Of a stretch of 64,000 bases of DNA, positions 12,541 through 26,023 are shown in pieces. Position 1 is the first letter of the stretch. Every line of letters begins with the position of its first letter. Below the pieces are notes generated by a model, which did not search any database, had not been told where the DNA came from, and saw only the letters and a list, made by a program, of their open reading frames with translations. The position numbers and the translations under genes were made by a program. Source of the DNA: Cryptomeria japonica. Its lineage: Eukaryota > Streptophyta > Pinopsida > Cupressales > Cupressaceae. Where the stretch lies: the NCBI RefSeq assembly GCF_030272615.1, contig NC_081406.1:185853770-185917769 (forward strand), read 5' to 3'.

Positions 12541-13687
12541 TGATGAATACTAAGGGGGGGGGGGGTGAATTAGTATACCCAAAAACTTAAATAAAATCTT
12601 AAGCAATTTACCTGCAGACTGGTGTAGCATATTAAACAATAAATCAATTAAAACATAAACAAGACAAATAGCCAATAAATCATTCACCCATAGAAGTACA
12701 ATCACCATAAAACAAGATGTTTTGACATGGAAACCCAAATGGGACAAACTACGGTGAGTAAAACTCACAAGACAACTATCTATAGAATAGTAACCAGACT
12801 GATTAAGGTCAGACCGGTTAAGGCCTTACAACATTCTTCACCAGAATAGATCCTGTTAGGAATTCAGATCTATGTTAGGAGATAAGTCATGTTAAAGACT
12901 ACCCTATTAGAGAATTTTAGATTCACAACTGTGAACCACTTTGTTAGAGGATTTTCAATAGACTTGGCTAGGCCTACCTAGTTAAGGGTTTCAGACTTGT
13001 CAAAGATATTAGTAATCAACAAGTGAATGATCTAGATAGTAGCACATAATGCTTGATTAGATCCTTGGCAACTTCTTATTTATGCATTCTAGCATTACTT
13101 CAGTCTTCTATACTTCACACTCTCTATCTCTATTATGTGAGACCTTTTCTCACACAGACCTTCTCTTCATTCGCATACTACAACTTCTTTAAAACCCTAG
13201 ACATGATGTCCTCATCTAGGAACCTGATTTCATGTTGGACCAATAAGATTAGACTACGATTTCCTAGGTACAGTACATCTAGACACATTTGGTAACACGA
13301 CACAGAAACACCACCAATGTGTCGGTGGATGATAACTCATCACACACTACAATTATACCAGCTAACAAAGTATACCGATTACCGGTTGACAAGTGAAGAC
13401 TGGAAAACTAGAACATTGTGTTCCGATCAAAAGATTAACTACCACTCGGGGTCTTCATTTTGCTTTGAGATCTTCATACCAGTTGGGGTCTTCGGTCATG
13501 CTTTGACTGGTAAGCATCTTCTGCAAAACACCGATAGTATTAAACAAATAAAGACTATACATATTAATGATATACAATACCGATGTGATCAATACAACAC
13601 ATACTACCAGTTGAGAATAACTCATACATAAAATAAGTGTGTGTCCATCAATGACAATCATAACTAAACATCATCAAAATACCAATA
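12541..13687 (-). mobile_element. Family X 5' LTR, copy A
   Basis: Begins TGATGAATACTAAGGGGGG and ends ATACCAATA, matching the LTRs at 48056-49208 and 54613-55769 throughout. It abuts Z LTR sequence at 13688 (gtcat). The partner LTR on the left is missing, so the target duplication cannot be confirmed. Confidence 0.75.
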
Positions 13688-14587
13688 GTCATCTAAGCAA
13701 TTAGAGGACCTACATACATAATAATACACCATTAGAAAAAAATAAAAACTATATCCAAATCTACACATAAGGATCTTCATAATCTGGAAGGACGCAAAAG
13801 ATTCTTCCACTAGAACATTAAATATTATTTCCTATATATTGAAACTTCTTATACTATAACCTTATGAAACCAACTTATGTATGCAAAAAATTAGTTCTAG
13901 GAAACATGATAACATTTGAACATCTAGTCTTAGATCATATATGTTACTGAACACTTGCAATTAGAAACAAACAATAACTGGGAGTGACATATAAGACTGA
14001 TATCCATGAAAGCATAATGCATCAACAACCATCATCTCCAAGTTTCTATACATCCCTATCATAACTAAATATTTGCTACATACTTACATAAACTCATTGT
14101 GACAAACCAAACAAGGTGTCATTTTCTTCACTTAGGACATAAATAATATTTCCTACATATCAAAGCTAACTCAACATTACTATGAAATAACATAACGGTT
14201 GTCTTTTACATACTAAAACATCCACATATATATGCTAGGAAATCCACACACATAAACAACAACACCACCATCAAATAGAGCATCAACATCAAAATCTATA
14301 ATTAGCAACATGTGTACTAATATTTATAAACCATGTAGTTTGCATGATAGATCAACAACTGAGCACCAGACAAGTGATCAATAATTGAAGAACCAAATAA
14401 ACACATAAATTGATCATCAAACAAATCATCAACTCATAAAATGGATCTGAAGCTGGATAACCGCTAGACAGGTAGACCAAATTTAGAATCAATGAAAATT
14501 GATCAACTACACCAACTAATTATGAAAAAATACTAGAAAATTTTGATATCAATGACAAAACAACTGAGCATTATTCAAGTTTCCAAC
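13688..14587 (-). mobile_element. Family Z 3' LTR, right part
   Basis: Aligns with about 19572-20169 of the other Z LTR (ATCTAAG.AATTAGAGGACCTACA; CCACTAGAACATTAAATA). It continues some 350 bases further, to a CCAACA terminus that is followed by the antisense polypurine tract ATCTCCCCCTATTGG at about 14588-14602. This fixes the element as minus-strand. Confidence 0.65.
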
Positions 14588-14722
14588 AATCTCCCCCTAT
14601 TGGACAAATTTGACATCAATGAAAACACAACAAATCATTATTCAAGTTTCCAAGAATCTCCCCTTTTGTCATTAATGGCAACACTTGTATCATCAAAATC
14701 TTATGGAATCTCCCCCTCTTTA

Positions 14723-15637
14723 TGTTGAAATCCAACAACACTGAGAGGAGGGGTGAATCAATGTTCTACCAGAATAATCAATTTTAACCTTATTAAAACA
14801 TGCATTCACCAATTGGTATACCAATACATATAAGACTGAAAGAAGTAAAGTAGCCAACAAGCCAATCACACAAATGAATACCATAACATAGAGAATTATA
14901 CATGGAAAACCTCAAAGAGTAAAAACCACGGTGGCATTTGTGACCCACAATATCAATCCACTAGCCATATGAAGAGATATTACAAAATATAGGGGCCTGC
15001 ACTTGTAGGAAGGCTTACAACCTAGAACACACTGCTCAATCAGAAAAGAAGCCTCACTGAATACATATAAATCCATACTACAATCTAGAGAAATGATTGA
15101 ATTGCAATGATAACATCTTCTATGCCTCAATATAGTTCTTTTTTGAAACCCTAAACCCTTTCCAGAATACCCTCTTACATAAATATCCTCACATACATGA
15201 TCTTTCTCATATATTTCACATCTACATTACATTCCATAACCTTACATATCTATATCCTTTCCTATATCTATCAAAATTGATCTAATCAACTGACCTATAT
15301 ACCCCTTTACAATTCATCATGCCTTATGTCATCTTACAAAGATAATTACAATATGAATATACATGTCATCTCAATAACATAAATGCATGAATATCAAAAA
15401 TAATTTCCAATGTCGAATCTCCCAAATGATGTCGGCCTCCAATACCGATAACTTGAATATAAACCATGTCGGCCTGCAAATGTAGGTAACCAAATAATTT
15501 CATCCATCATGTCAGTATCAGTGTCGGTACCGATGAAGTGTCTGTCGGTACACTACTAAACTAAAATATAAAGCGAGAACATGTTGCCATGAATGAAAAC
15601 ATATTGAAACCAACCAATTGAGTGGCAATTGCCAACA
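14723..15637 (-). mobile_element. Solo LTR inserted beside the Z polypurine tract
   Basis: Begins TGTTGAAATCCAACAACACTGAGAGG and ends AATTGCCAACA, with no internal region. The flanks are cttta (14718-14722) and tttta (15638-15642), a 5-bp target duplication with one mismatch. The GAGAGGAGGGGTGAATCAA block near its left end is the antisense U5 signature shared by other LTRs here. Confidence 0.75.
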
Positions 15638-15642
15638 TTTTA

Positions 15643-16020
15643 ACACCAAGGACAAAGGTCACATAGCTGCAAACAACTACTTACCCATCTTACATAGATG
15701 ACTACACAACTTCTCAAGACAAAACCACCAAATTGTAACCATACCAATGCTCCCCATGAGAGAAGCCACTACATGAATATAAATCCAAAAGGTTAACTAT
15801 AAATTTCCCCTAGATAGATGCACATATTTATCAATTAACACCTATGTTGTGGATTTGCAGAAACATCTAAAATTCTCTACAAAAGATCTTCCCACACTTT
15901 TCCATGCTAAGGACATCTCAATAGCTAGAAAATGAGGGGGGCACACTAGATCTGCATTCAGCTCTCCCCATCAAACATTGAAATACTAATTGGTTTCTAG
16001 AAGAAGAATCAACAACAATA
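15643..16020 (-). other. Family Z interior, non-coding or unrecognised
   Basis: Lies between the solo LTR and the zinc-knuckle remnants. A minus-strand reading near 15900-16020 gives short helical or Ser-rich text without a recognisable domain. Confidence 0.4.
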
Positions 16021-16029
16021 GATGGTGCA

Positions 16030-16620
16030 TATCCAACTTTAACATTTGATTCAACAATCTCATCAACTTTTTTCACCCAAGTTATCTCCATATTTTGTCT
16101 CTCTTTATTAAGTCAATCTTCTTAACTAGACTAATCTTCTCATTTTCTCCTCTATAAAATATAACAATGTGTTCTAATTCATTGAAATTATAGCATGTTG
16201 GACCTTGTAGTTGTCCATTTCCATTCATTTTACCACCATTAATTTTATAGAACCTTCCATTAGACTTGTACTCAACAACTTTGTGCCCAAAATTGGTACA
16301 AGTATAATAATATCCATTGAAAGACTGAACATATCTATCATGAATTGTAGTTCCATATCCATTTGATATTATACTAATTCTACATTCAGTAGGTCTATGT
16401 CCAAAATTGTTGCATGCATAACATATTCTATTAAAATATTATTTTTTTATCTTATCTCTACATTCACTAGCCTTATGTCCAGATTTATTACAATTGTAAC
16501 ATTGTCCATTAAAGGATTTTGATTCGATTTTTCTTCTATATTCACTAGTTCTATATCTAAACTTCAAGAAAAATAGTCCCCATTGAGAGTTGAATACCTA
16601 GTTTGGGTAGTGGGAGAAAT
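16030..16620 (-). pseudogene. Decayed CCHC zinc-knuckle array in family Z
   Basis: Minus-strand translation shows a string of knuckles: CYNCNKSGHKASEC intact (about 16505-16460), CYACNNFGHRPTEC intact (about 16425-16380), YYTCTNFGHKVVEY with first and last Cys changed to Tyr, and CYNFNELEHIVIFY strongly decayed. The spacing and NGQCY/NGYYY linkers resemble the family X and Y gag arrays rather than a Copia gag. It lies downstream of a gag-protease unit, an unusual order. It could be a second gag captured by Z or the remnant of a nested element. Several stops are present. Confidence 0.6.
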
Positions 16621-16994
16621 TATAACATTCTTCTTGTTCTAAACTAAAGTGAAGAATCATTGATCTTTATTAGAGTTAGTTAATTAAAACTATCTTTTTA
16701 TTTTCTTCATTCAAATATATTTATGTGAGGGTGGACATTGGTTCCATTATCCTACTTTCTTCTACTTGATTAAACTCTTCTTCCATTATTCTTGTCCAGC
16801 TATTATCTTTTTGGGTAACTTTTTCTTCAGTTTTGGTTTCACATATATTTTTAGCTTTCTATTAGTCTCCACATAGTTGCACCAATAAGCGATTGTCAGC
16901 ATTGTTATCCTTCATAGACTAGACATTTACCTTAGCCCTTATTCTTTTCGCAACAAGTTTTCTAGACCTTCCATTTCTAATTTCACATGTGATC

Positions 16995-18313
16995 TCTTTA
17001 ATGTAACCCAATACCCTTTGTTGTGCATCTGACTTTCACTCAGTAGATTGTGTCTCAAACCTTTAACATAATAGACATTTTCTATCTTATGCTTACCATC
17101 AATTGTAATGCTCCCTCTTCCACAAATAGGAGTTCACTCTTCTCTTGTAAATTTTATTAATCTACCATCATACTTTTAAAGGTTAATGAACTTCTATCTA
17201 TCTCCTATCATATGGTTTGATCATCTAGAGTCAATAATCCAAGCCTTTGGTTCATTGTTAGCATGCAAAGTATTTCTTTCTTTAACTAGGTTTCCACCAT
17301 CTTGTCTTTTGGATCTTTCTTTATCCTTCTCCTTTATAGTCAAAAACAAAAACTCTTCATTACCATCATCACCATCTTCATCCCAAGATAAATATACCTC
17401 CATTGAGAAAAATCCCCTTTTTCCTTTATTTGTGTCATCTAACTTCTTGTCTTCATCATTTCTTCTCTATTTATCCTTTTTCTCTCCATCACTTTATTTC
17501 TTGTACTCCTTATATATACATCTAGAAGCATAATGACCAATTCCTCCACAATTAAAGAAATTCAAGGGTAACACACCTTTGTACCTTCTAGTCCCTCTCT
17601 TGAGTCTCCTCACAAAGTTTCCTTTGATCTCGTCCATATCTTTACTTGCTTATGGTTCATCTTCAGGCTTCATTGACACATTTAATACAACCTATCCCTC
17701 CTTTCCCTTCTAATATCATCCATTTCAACAATCTCATAAGAAAATAGTGAACCAAGGATCTGGTCCATTATGTATTTATCCAAATCATGACTTTCTTTAA
17801 TAGCATATTTATTGGTTTTGTAGGGCTTCGATAGAGTCAATAACACTTTTCTCACAACATCACTTTCTTCCATTTTTCAACTGGCACCCTTATTATCATT
17901 TACTATTTTATTCACTCTGTATATATATTCTTCAATATTATCATCATTAGACATTATTAGGATCTCAAACTTGTGCTTCAAGTTCATTATCTTAGATTGA
18001 TTTGTCTTTGGATCTCCTTCATATGCATAAATTAGTTTCTTCTAGCATTTTTGGCAATTTTGAATCTTGTAACTTTAGAAAATATTGTATCAATTATACA
18101 AATGATAATTGCATCTCTACCCTTCACATTGTTCTCATGATTGTTAACCTCATCCAGAGTCAGAGGACCATTCTCTAGTATTGTATAGCTAGTTTTGACA
18201 ATTTCCCATATTCCATTTGGTAAAGTTTCCAAATAGCATCCAATCCTCTCCTTCCAATTGGAGTAGTTTGTGCCATCAAACTTTGATTCTTTTTGGTTGG
18301 ATTTTTTCACCAT
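16995..18313 (-). pseudogene. Copia gag and protease remnant (family Z)
   Basis: The start MVKKSNQKESKFDGTNYSNW at 18313 is a Copia gag N-terminus (UBN2/DUF4219 type), about 45 bases from the primer site. The gag core continues through DVVRKVLLTL and ESHDLDKYIMDQILGSL (about 17870-17700). A single knuckle at about 17555-17515 has its first Cys changed to Phe. The aspartic protease follows: WIIDS at about 17235, then the HM.GD, GRGSI, YYVKGLRHNLLS and GYWV text down to about 16995. The Gly of the usual IDSG active-site motif reads Arg. Many stops and frameshifts break it. I see no integrase or reverse transcriptase downstream, so Z as preserved lacks pol beyond the protease. Confidence 0.75.
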
Positions 18314-18356
18314 ATCGGATCTAACTCAAGTAGTTAAGCTCACTAAGAGGAACGTT

Positions 18357-18368
18357 TCTTTGATACCA
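18357..18368 (-). other. Primer binding site, tRNA-iMet type (family Z)
   Basis: The minus strand reads TGGTATCAAAGA two bases from the LTR start at 18371. Confidence 0.7.
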
Positions 18369-18370
18369 AT

Positions 18371-20169
18371 TGTTCAATGCCTCACAAGACTAAGAGGGGC
18401 AGTTAATTAATTCTAATCAATTCCTTTTAGATTTATATAACAATTAAACATATACTATAATTGTAAAACATAAAAGAACAAAGAACATTCAACATATGAA
18501 CACTAGATTTACATGGAAAACCCTATAAAAGAAAAACCATAGTGTGAATCACACTCAAAATATAAGAAAACTGTTTACAAGATTTTAGGCTCACTACCAC
18601 GAAACAATAGGCACTCGATGGAATTGAAATGCTAAGGCACATAGCCTTAGGGAAAGACACAAAGAGACTTGCAAAATTGAGATGCACTCCCTCAAGGGAA
18701 GATACAAAATTCTACCAATAGACTCACTATCCACTAGTAGACAAGAGAAATAGTAGAAATAGAAATGAGTAAGATCTCCTGATCATGAAATTGACCCTAA
18801 ACCTTGGTGCTAAGAAACTGATATCATGACAAGCACATATAATCACAAATACTTTCTCTAATCATTGTCACTCTAAGATATAACTATCAAAGCACTTCTC
18901 AACTAGATTTCACACATCACCAAAACTAAATCTTCTTGAATAGTCTCATCCAATTCACAATGATTTTCACTCATTCCATACCTCAACTCATAAAACTATA
19001 CATTCTTATATACAAAGTTTTCATTAAAAAACCTCAATTAGATCAACCAAGATAGAATAATAAATATTATAAAAATTCGATAATTTGGACCTAAAACAAT
19101 CACATTGGTCCTCTCCAAGAGATAAAGGGGACCCAAACACATCATAATACATTAATTCAAGTAGATACCAGTGAACCACACACACTACTAAAATCTCCAA
19201 GATCAGTGCCAAATGAAACATGTAGAAAAATAATAAAACACATCAATTGGTCACCCCACAAACATCTAACATTGCAAATTACTAAGTATGGATCACCACA
19301 CACCATGGTGACATCCATATCAATAATCTAACTCATCCTTCCAAGAATATCTAGACCAAAAGTGAATAAAATGAATAAGATAGATCAATTGAAATAACTG
19401 AGACTCAACACAATAGAGCATGTTGAGCAAAATTGAAATTTGAATTGGAATACTACATAAACAAAATTAACATTTCCTTCAAACGACAATCATTGAATCC
19501 ACATATCCAAAAGTCACTAGGTAATTTTTAGACCAGTCTAACAGATAATGTTACTATAAAAAACTAGCAACAACTAACCCCATCATCTAAGAAATTAGAG
19601 GACCTACACAGGTGATAGTACGCCATTCACAGAACATAAACATTATATATAAATATGCACATCATGATCTTAATACTCTAGAAGGATTCAAAATATTCTC
19701 CCACTAGAACATTAAATACTATTTCCTACATATCAAAACTTCATGTATTGTAACCTTATGAAACCAAATTTTGTATGTAAAAGATTAGTATTAGGAAACA
19801 TGCATGATAAGCTGATAAAATTTGAACATGTAGTCCTGGATCATATACATTACTGAACACTTGCAATAAAAAACAAACCGCAACTAGGAATGAAATATAA
19901 GAATGATATATGTGACAACATAATTAATCAATAACCATCATCTCTAAGTTTTGATAAATCCTTATCATAATTAAATATTTGTTGCATAGTTACACAAATT
20001 GGTTGTGACAAACCAAACAATGTACCATTTATTTGCACATAGGACATAACTACTCTTTCTTGCATATTGAAGCTTACTCAACATTACTATCAAACAAAAT
20101 ACCAATTCTCATTCCATATTAAAACACCCACAACTATAGATGTCAAGAATACCACACACATAAACAACA
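18371..20169 (-). mobile_element. Family Z 5' LTR, truncated on the right
   Basis: Begins TGTTCAATGCCTCACAAGACTAAGAGGGG next to the primer site and matches the pieces at 3380-3995 and 13688-14240. Near 20169 the match stops, and a different LTR begins at CATCCTAAATTGCAC, so the last 400 bases or so are missing. Confidence 0.65.
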
Positions 20170-20885
20170 ACACTATAGCATCCTAAATTGCACTCCCTTA
20201 CAATTTAGTCCACATTTGGGACCCTCACCTTAGTGTTTGCACCCCAATGCTTAATTAAGACCTCATATGCTTACCGCATGCAAATATGACCTTATTTTCA
20301 CTTCATACACCACATGGCCACTTTGTTTTATTCCTAAAATGGGGTAGGACTAGGGTGTTGCACCTTGGTCCTTATTGGGACTAGGGCACCATGCCTTGGT
20401 CCTCCCTATTTGCACCCCCCTTTGAACCCCTTAAGCATTTGCATATTTGAGTGGGAAAGCTAGCCACGTGTTGGCCTATGTCAAAAAATTAACATGTTTT
20501 TTGATGGGAAAGTATATAAGGAGGCTTTCTCCTCTCATTTTGATATATAGGAATATAATAGGAGAATCATAAGGTGCCCATTCAAGTAGTCTATCATTCA
20601 AACATCAAAGCATTCATCATCAAGAATTTCTAGAGATCTTCAAGGCTACATATTCTTCATTCATAAATTGTAGAGCAACATTACATCATTCATATGCAAG
20701 CATGTGTGTGTGATTAAGGTTTTGTCATATTCATGCCATTTCATACAACATATGTGATTACATTCGAGAAGAAAAGAATCATTATTAGTCATTGCATAAT
20801 TGAGGTATATCCTTAATTAAGGCTAATTCTGAATTGGGGTTTGACTATTCCCAACCTATTGGACATTGCTACTACTAGGATATAT
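20170..20885 (+). mobile_element. Probable gypsy-type LTR fragment with promoter
   Basis: Sequence opening AGCATCCTAAATTGCACTCC, with a clear TATATAAGG promoter box at about 20513-20521 followed by a CT-rich leader. There is no coding frame. The right boundary is uncertain; the next LTR-like text starts near 20886. Confidence 0.45.
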
Positions 20886-21602
20886 TGTTATCATTGATGT
20901 CAACATATTCCTATGTTTTGGTGTGATTGCATTAAGTTGATTTGGTTGGTTTGAGGATTTGTGGTTTAGTAATGATGTAGCTCTAGTATCTCTACTTCAT
21001 TCCTTACTAGTTTTAGTGATCTGAAATTTTACTTGATCATATTATTTGATCCAGTTTGTAGTTCAGTCTTTCTGTGTCTAGTGGTTGGTAGAGTTTGGTA
21101 TTTGATCTAGTGAGATCTAGTTGACTATATCTTTGGTTGCGGTTTTGGGAGAATGTTTTGTATGTTCATGTGTATCTTCATTTCAAATGGTTCATGATTT
21201 GGTGCTTAACAAGTTATCTTTCTAGTCCAAATTGTTTTTGTTGAGTATTCATGTGAGTTAGCATGTTGATTGATGAAGATTTGAATAACTAGTGTTGGTG
21301 TAGCTATTGCAGATGGTTCTAATGTGCTTGTTGGTGTTTTGTGACTGTTTTCTTTTTATTTTAATGGTCCACATTGATCCTTGTGCAAGGTAATAGTGAT
21401 TTTGCTGATTTGGTGATATTCTTCATGTTATGCAGTGTTCTTGGTGGTGTAACGTGTTGTAGTTGATCTTGGCGAGATTTCTGGTGGTGATGAGTGTTTG
21501 GAAATTTGATTTAGGTCCATGCTATGTCATGTATATCATTGTATTGGTTTGGTAGTTGATTTATATATCATGAGATGCAATTTTGTAATTGAGGGTTGAG
21601 GG
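20886..21602 (+). mobile_element. LTR 5' portion, cut by the Y insertion
   Basis: TGTTATCATTGATGTCAACA at 20886 matches the usual opening of plant Copia LTRs just after the polypurine tract. The segment is T/G-rich with no coding frame and is interrupted at 21603 by the family Y LTR. Confidence 0.45.
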
Positions 21603-22392
21603 TGTTAGGATTGATGATAGTCCCAAAGATACTGAGAGGAGGGGTGAATCAATATCTAACCGATTAACATAATATTTGACCTTATTAAGTATTTTGCATT
21701 CCAAAATAGTGTGCTCATAAACAAGAATTAATGTAGTAAATATGAACAATAAAGACAACATAGAAAGCACACCATAACACAAGATGTTTAATGAGGAAAC
21801 CCAGTGTGGGAAAAATCTTGGTGGGATTTGTGACCCATAATATTCACTCACTGGCCAATGAATGGATATTACTTACAAGAGGGGCCTATACATGCAGGAA
21901 GGCCAACTGCCTAGAGCTCACTGCTCAATTACAAAAGGAAGTCTCACTGACTTACAAAATGGATTATGAGAATCCAATATAGTGTATTGCTACAAAATAG
22001 CATCTACTATGCCAGGTTCAGTGCTAGTGTAAGCTCATACAATAACCATAAACCCTTCTACAAAATCTACCTTAATATTCGCTCTACATATTCACCATAT
22101 CTATCCTCTATGATGTATCATAAAATGATCTACAAGATCTCATACTTATATATGAGTCTTATTACAATATGCCATGTCAGCTTACAAAAAGATATTACAA
22201 TTAAATACAAAATATAATAATCAAAATCTTGTCGACTCAGATGTTGGTAAACATTATTGTTGTTGTTGGTGAAGTATCTATCGGTGTAGAGTCTGTTGGT
22301 GCCAGTTCCTTCCGGTGCCATAAGATTGCAAGGTTGTCATCAATGACAACACCTTCAATCACCTTTAACTACCATTAGAGTGTGCAATGCCA
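21603..22392 (-). mobile_element. Family Y 3' LTR (element Y2)
   Basis: Begins TGTTAGGATT and ends GTGTGCAATGCCA. It is followed by the antisense polypurine tract ATCTCCCCCTTTGGC at 22395-22409. It is homologous to 26899-27613 and, reverse-complemented, to 59339-60110. Confidence 0.75.
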
Positions 22393-22708
22393 ACAATCTC
22401 CCCCTTTGGCATTGATGGCAACACTCATGAGAAAAGTCCAAAAATCTGTCCCAAAAATGAAGTCCAAAAATCTTACCAAAAATGTGTGCTCCCCCTAAGA
22501 AGATGATCTCTTCTGATGACCATTTTTCTCTGTTCTACGACTCCCCCTTTGACATCAATGACAAAGGTTGTCAAAAAAATTTGTCAAATGAGTGTAGTTT
22601 TCAGCTAGAACCTTGTAACTGGTTGGTTACAATTTGGAATAAGTCTGCTAAATCCAAGTTCAAACTCTAAGTAAACCTGTTGCTATCCTTCAAAGTTGCC
22701 TTTGTTCT

Positions 22709-25700
22709 CTAAATAGTACTAGTGAGATGGTGCATTTTCTCTTCCAGTGTCTTCTTCCCTTGAATAAGTGCCTCAAAGATCTCTTTCCATATAGAGATGA
22801 GGCTATCCAACTTTTGATTGAGTCTGCATTTAAGATCTTTTGCTTTGCCCTTTATTCTTTCCTTTTCCTTCTCTAACTTCTCCAATTTCTCCTCAAATTC
22901 AGCAATTTCCTGCTCAATAACTAATATTGGTTCAGGTGAACCAATGATATTATCAGCTATGTTATCAATTCCCTTTTGCACTTTGCTGATTTCCTTATCG
23001 ATATCCACTGTCAAAAGATTAGTCTTACAGGTGACTCTATATAGTTCTTTGAACTCCATAATTGTTTTGTTCAGTGCCGAAAAGAGGGTATCGATATGTT
23101 CCGTGCACTTCTTTATTGTTTCTCCAAATAATTTCTCTTTTTCCTTGTCCATTTTCTCCTTAAATGTCTCTTCATTTATTTGGTCCATAGTCAGTATATT
23201 GCCGGTTATGTATTTAGACAATGTGTCTAACTAACTCAAAGAATCCTTATTATCTACATTACACTTGGGTGCAATCAATTTAAGAATAAGTATTGTGTCA
23301 TCTATAGCCTTATAAGCCAATGCATTACAATCAGTAATTTTCTTAATACAATCCAAGAGTACTTCAGTCACATTTGTTGGTCTCAATTATGTCATAGAAG
23401 TACTGGATGACTGTCCAATTACCTTAACAATTTAAGTGTTGTCGGTAGGAGCAATTAATTTTCTTGCCTCAACCTCTAGAGGGTCATTTTGTGTTTGCAT
23501 TTCTGTTAGCAAAGGTTTAGGCTTCTTAGTAGATGTCAGTGGCATTGTCTCTGTGTGTACCTATTTCTCAACCTGTTTCTCTGTCTGTTTCACAGTGTTG
23601 TCAGCCAATTTTTCTGATGGTTTTTAGTGGTATCCACTGCTGGTTTCTCTATCAGTACCTTTGCATTGTCCACTATCAAGATCTCAATAGGTTTCTTTGT
23701 ATTCTCAGCAGTTGGTAACTCTATCTCTGTTGGTTTTTCAGTGAATGCATTGACAGTATTGTCAGTAACCATTTCACTAACCCCAATCCCAACATTATCA
23801 GCCGGTTGCTCAGTAGCAACATCATTTTTCTTTTCCTCTGTGCTTTCTTTGTCAACTACAATATTTACTTCCTGAGTATCTATGCTCATAGTATACAAAA
23901 TTTCAGACTCAAGGTTTGTGTCCTCATGTGGTGTTTCCACATTCTCAGTGGCCGATGTACAATCAGTTAGTACCGGTGGAGTAACTGAAGGTGGTGGTAG
24001 ATTATCTGTCACTTTTATATTAGGTAGACCACCTACCTTGCCTTTTCCCTTGTCTTGATCCTTTTGGTATACCTTGAATGTTTTAGGTCTATTCAGTTCT
24101 TCTTGTTTCTCTTTCTCAACAAAGAAAATATCTCATTTGTAAGTTGTCTCTTCTGAGATTTCATTAACCCTGTCGACTATTATACTTACATGCCAGTGTC
24201 CGCTCAAAAAGACCATTATGTTTGCTTCACTAATCAACTCGTCAATGTCCTCAACTGATTTCACAGGATGTACATCAAGTAGTTTCTCAATCTTTATTTT
24301 CTTGTCAAGTTCCATAATAGATAACCTTTTAGTATCTAACTGCCTATATAGATTACTAGGCAAATCATCTACAACCTCTATTAAAACTTTCTTATAAATA
24401 TCAAGGTGTAAGATGATGCTATTCTCAACACTTTCTTTCTCCTCATTGGTAAATGTATCATACAATTTCCTTACATTGGATAAATTACCATCATCTGTTA
24501 TCTCATTCAGTAGGTTGTCTAGTGGTGGTATGACCTGTTTTTCCTTTCTCTTTCTAGGTGTCAGCTTCTTAGCTAGTGGCCTCACTACTTGTTGCTTCTT
24601 CCTTGGTATTCTAGTTTTCTTGGGAGGAGGAGAGGGTACCGGTGAGGGTTTTCTCTTCCTATCTACTCTCTTGAATTCTACAGGGATTTCACTTTATGAG
24701 GATGTACCAACCAGTGAGAGATGTGCCTCTAGTTGTAATCCTTCTAAGTCACTTTCCTTTACACCAGTGATATTCATTACATTTTCTTTAATTTCCTTAA
24801 CTTGTTTAGATGCACTCCTTATGTATTTTTCTCTTCTCTTCCTTTGTTTAAGTGTCTGTACATCACTTTGTATTGATTGTGCATTCCCAAAAACTTTTTC
24901 TTCCAGTTCTCTAGGGGTTCCTAATAAGGCTTTGGCATATGTTTCAATTATGTTCACATCAGCCTCATATCCCATTTCTGTCACCCAAATAGTTCTAGGA
25001 AGAACTGCTTCCATCCATATCTCATCTTTCTTAATTACAAAACAAATTTCCTTTTCATATTTGTCTACAATGCTTTGTGGTAACCTTTCCCTTGTTTTCA
25101 TTTTTGCTTTGAATGTTTGGAAATATTCAGTAATGTTATTATCCTTATTTGTCCCCATACCGATGAAGATATCAAACAATTTTTTTCCTACTGGTATATC
25201 AAAACCAAAGTCTTTCTTGCCAATGTCGGGAACCTCTTTTGTAAGATATAGCATTAAGCATATAAGAAGATTGCCAAAATAGAAAGTACCTTTCTTATCT
25301 CCTTTGATTTTCTTCAGATTGTCAATCAACTCACCCTTCAACCATTCACATATATCTATCTTAGGATCAATGTTGACCATATCATATGCACTTTTAATAC
25401 ATAGACTTGAAATTGAGTTCAGTCGGTTTGCATGTGTGGTTTAATATCCTAAGATCATGCTTATGAATCTAACATTTTCATCCTTTACATCATTAACTCT
25501 CATAGATTTGCTATCATAGGTTGCTCCTGTTAGTGTCATCACTGTGTTATTAGGAACCTTTTTAGTTTTATCTAGCCTGCTACCGATGGAGGGTAAACTA
25601 GTCAATGCCCTAACTGCTTCTCTAGTGATTTTATGAATAGAGTCTAGCCAAAACAATTCACCATGAACTCTTATAAGCACAATCCTTACAACTTCCTTAG

Positions 25701-26023
25701 GAAATTCTAGGATGTCAAGGATTTCCACAAAACCTAAAGTCTCTATAACCTTATGTTTGGGTTTCACAATTCTATTTTCATCACTAGAAAACATTTTTGT
25801 ATATTTTCATGATTTCCTCAGAACCTAATCCCTCAATGTGGCAATGAATATATATTCTAGGGTCTTCTGCATATGCAACTCCTTTAGGGATTTTTGAGAA
25901 AGCACCTAGGGTATCATCCTATTTTTCTACTTCGGGGATAATCTTGAAAACGGGCCTAGGGCGTTTAACTACCTCAATAATAGTAGGGTTTGTAATGAAT
26001 TCTAGAGCAGAGGAGGAAGCCAT
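22709..26023 (-). pseudogene. Family Y second gene (unknown protein), copy Y2
   Basis: The start is ATGGCTTCC at 26021-26023, the same context as the family X gene. The product would be about 1,100 residues. In order: N-terminal block IHCHIEGLG (about 25850), IRVHGELFWLD and LTGAT (25680-25520), SMILGY; then a block with YLTKEVPDIGKKDFGF, EYFQTFKAKMKTRERLP and VDKYEKEICFVIKKDEIWME (25380-24950); a Lys/Pro linker (24660-24540); a helical domain with LLNEITDDGNLSNVRKLYD (24510-24140); a Thr/Glu/Pro-rich segment with repeated EKP (24010-23600); and a C-terminal coiled coil with EKLEKLEKEKERIKGKAK (23221-22709). Stops and frameshifts interrupt it. No known enzyme motif is visible. Blocks shared with family X suggest a common ancestor; the function is not known. 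Confidence 0.7.

Noticed and set aside
24413-25282. 289-codon + strand frame
   Set aside because: Antisense of the family Y second gene, whose minus frame aligns with copy Y3 and family X.
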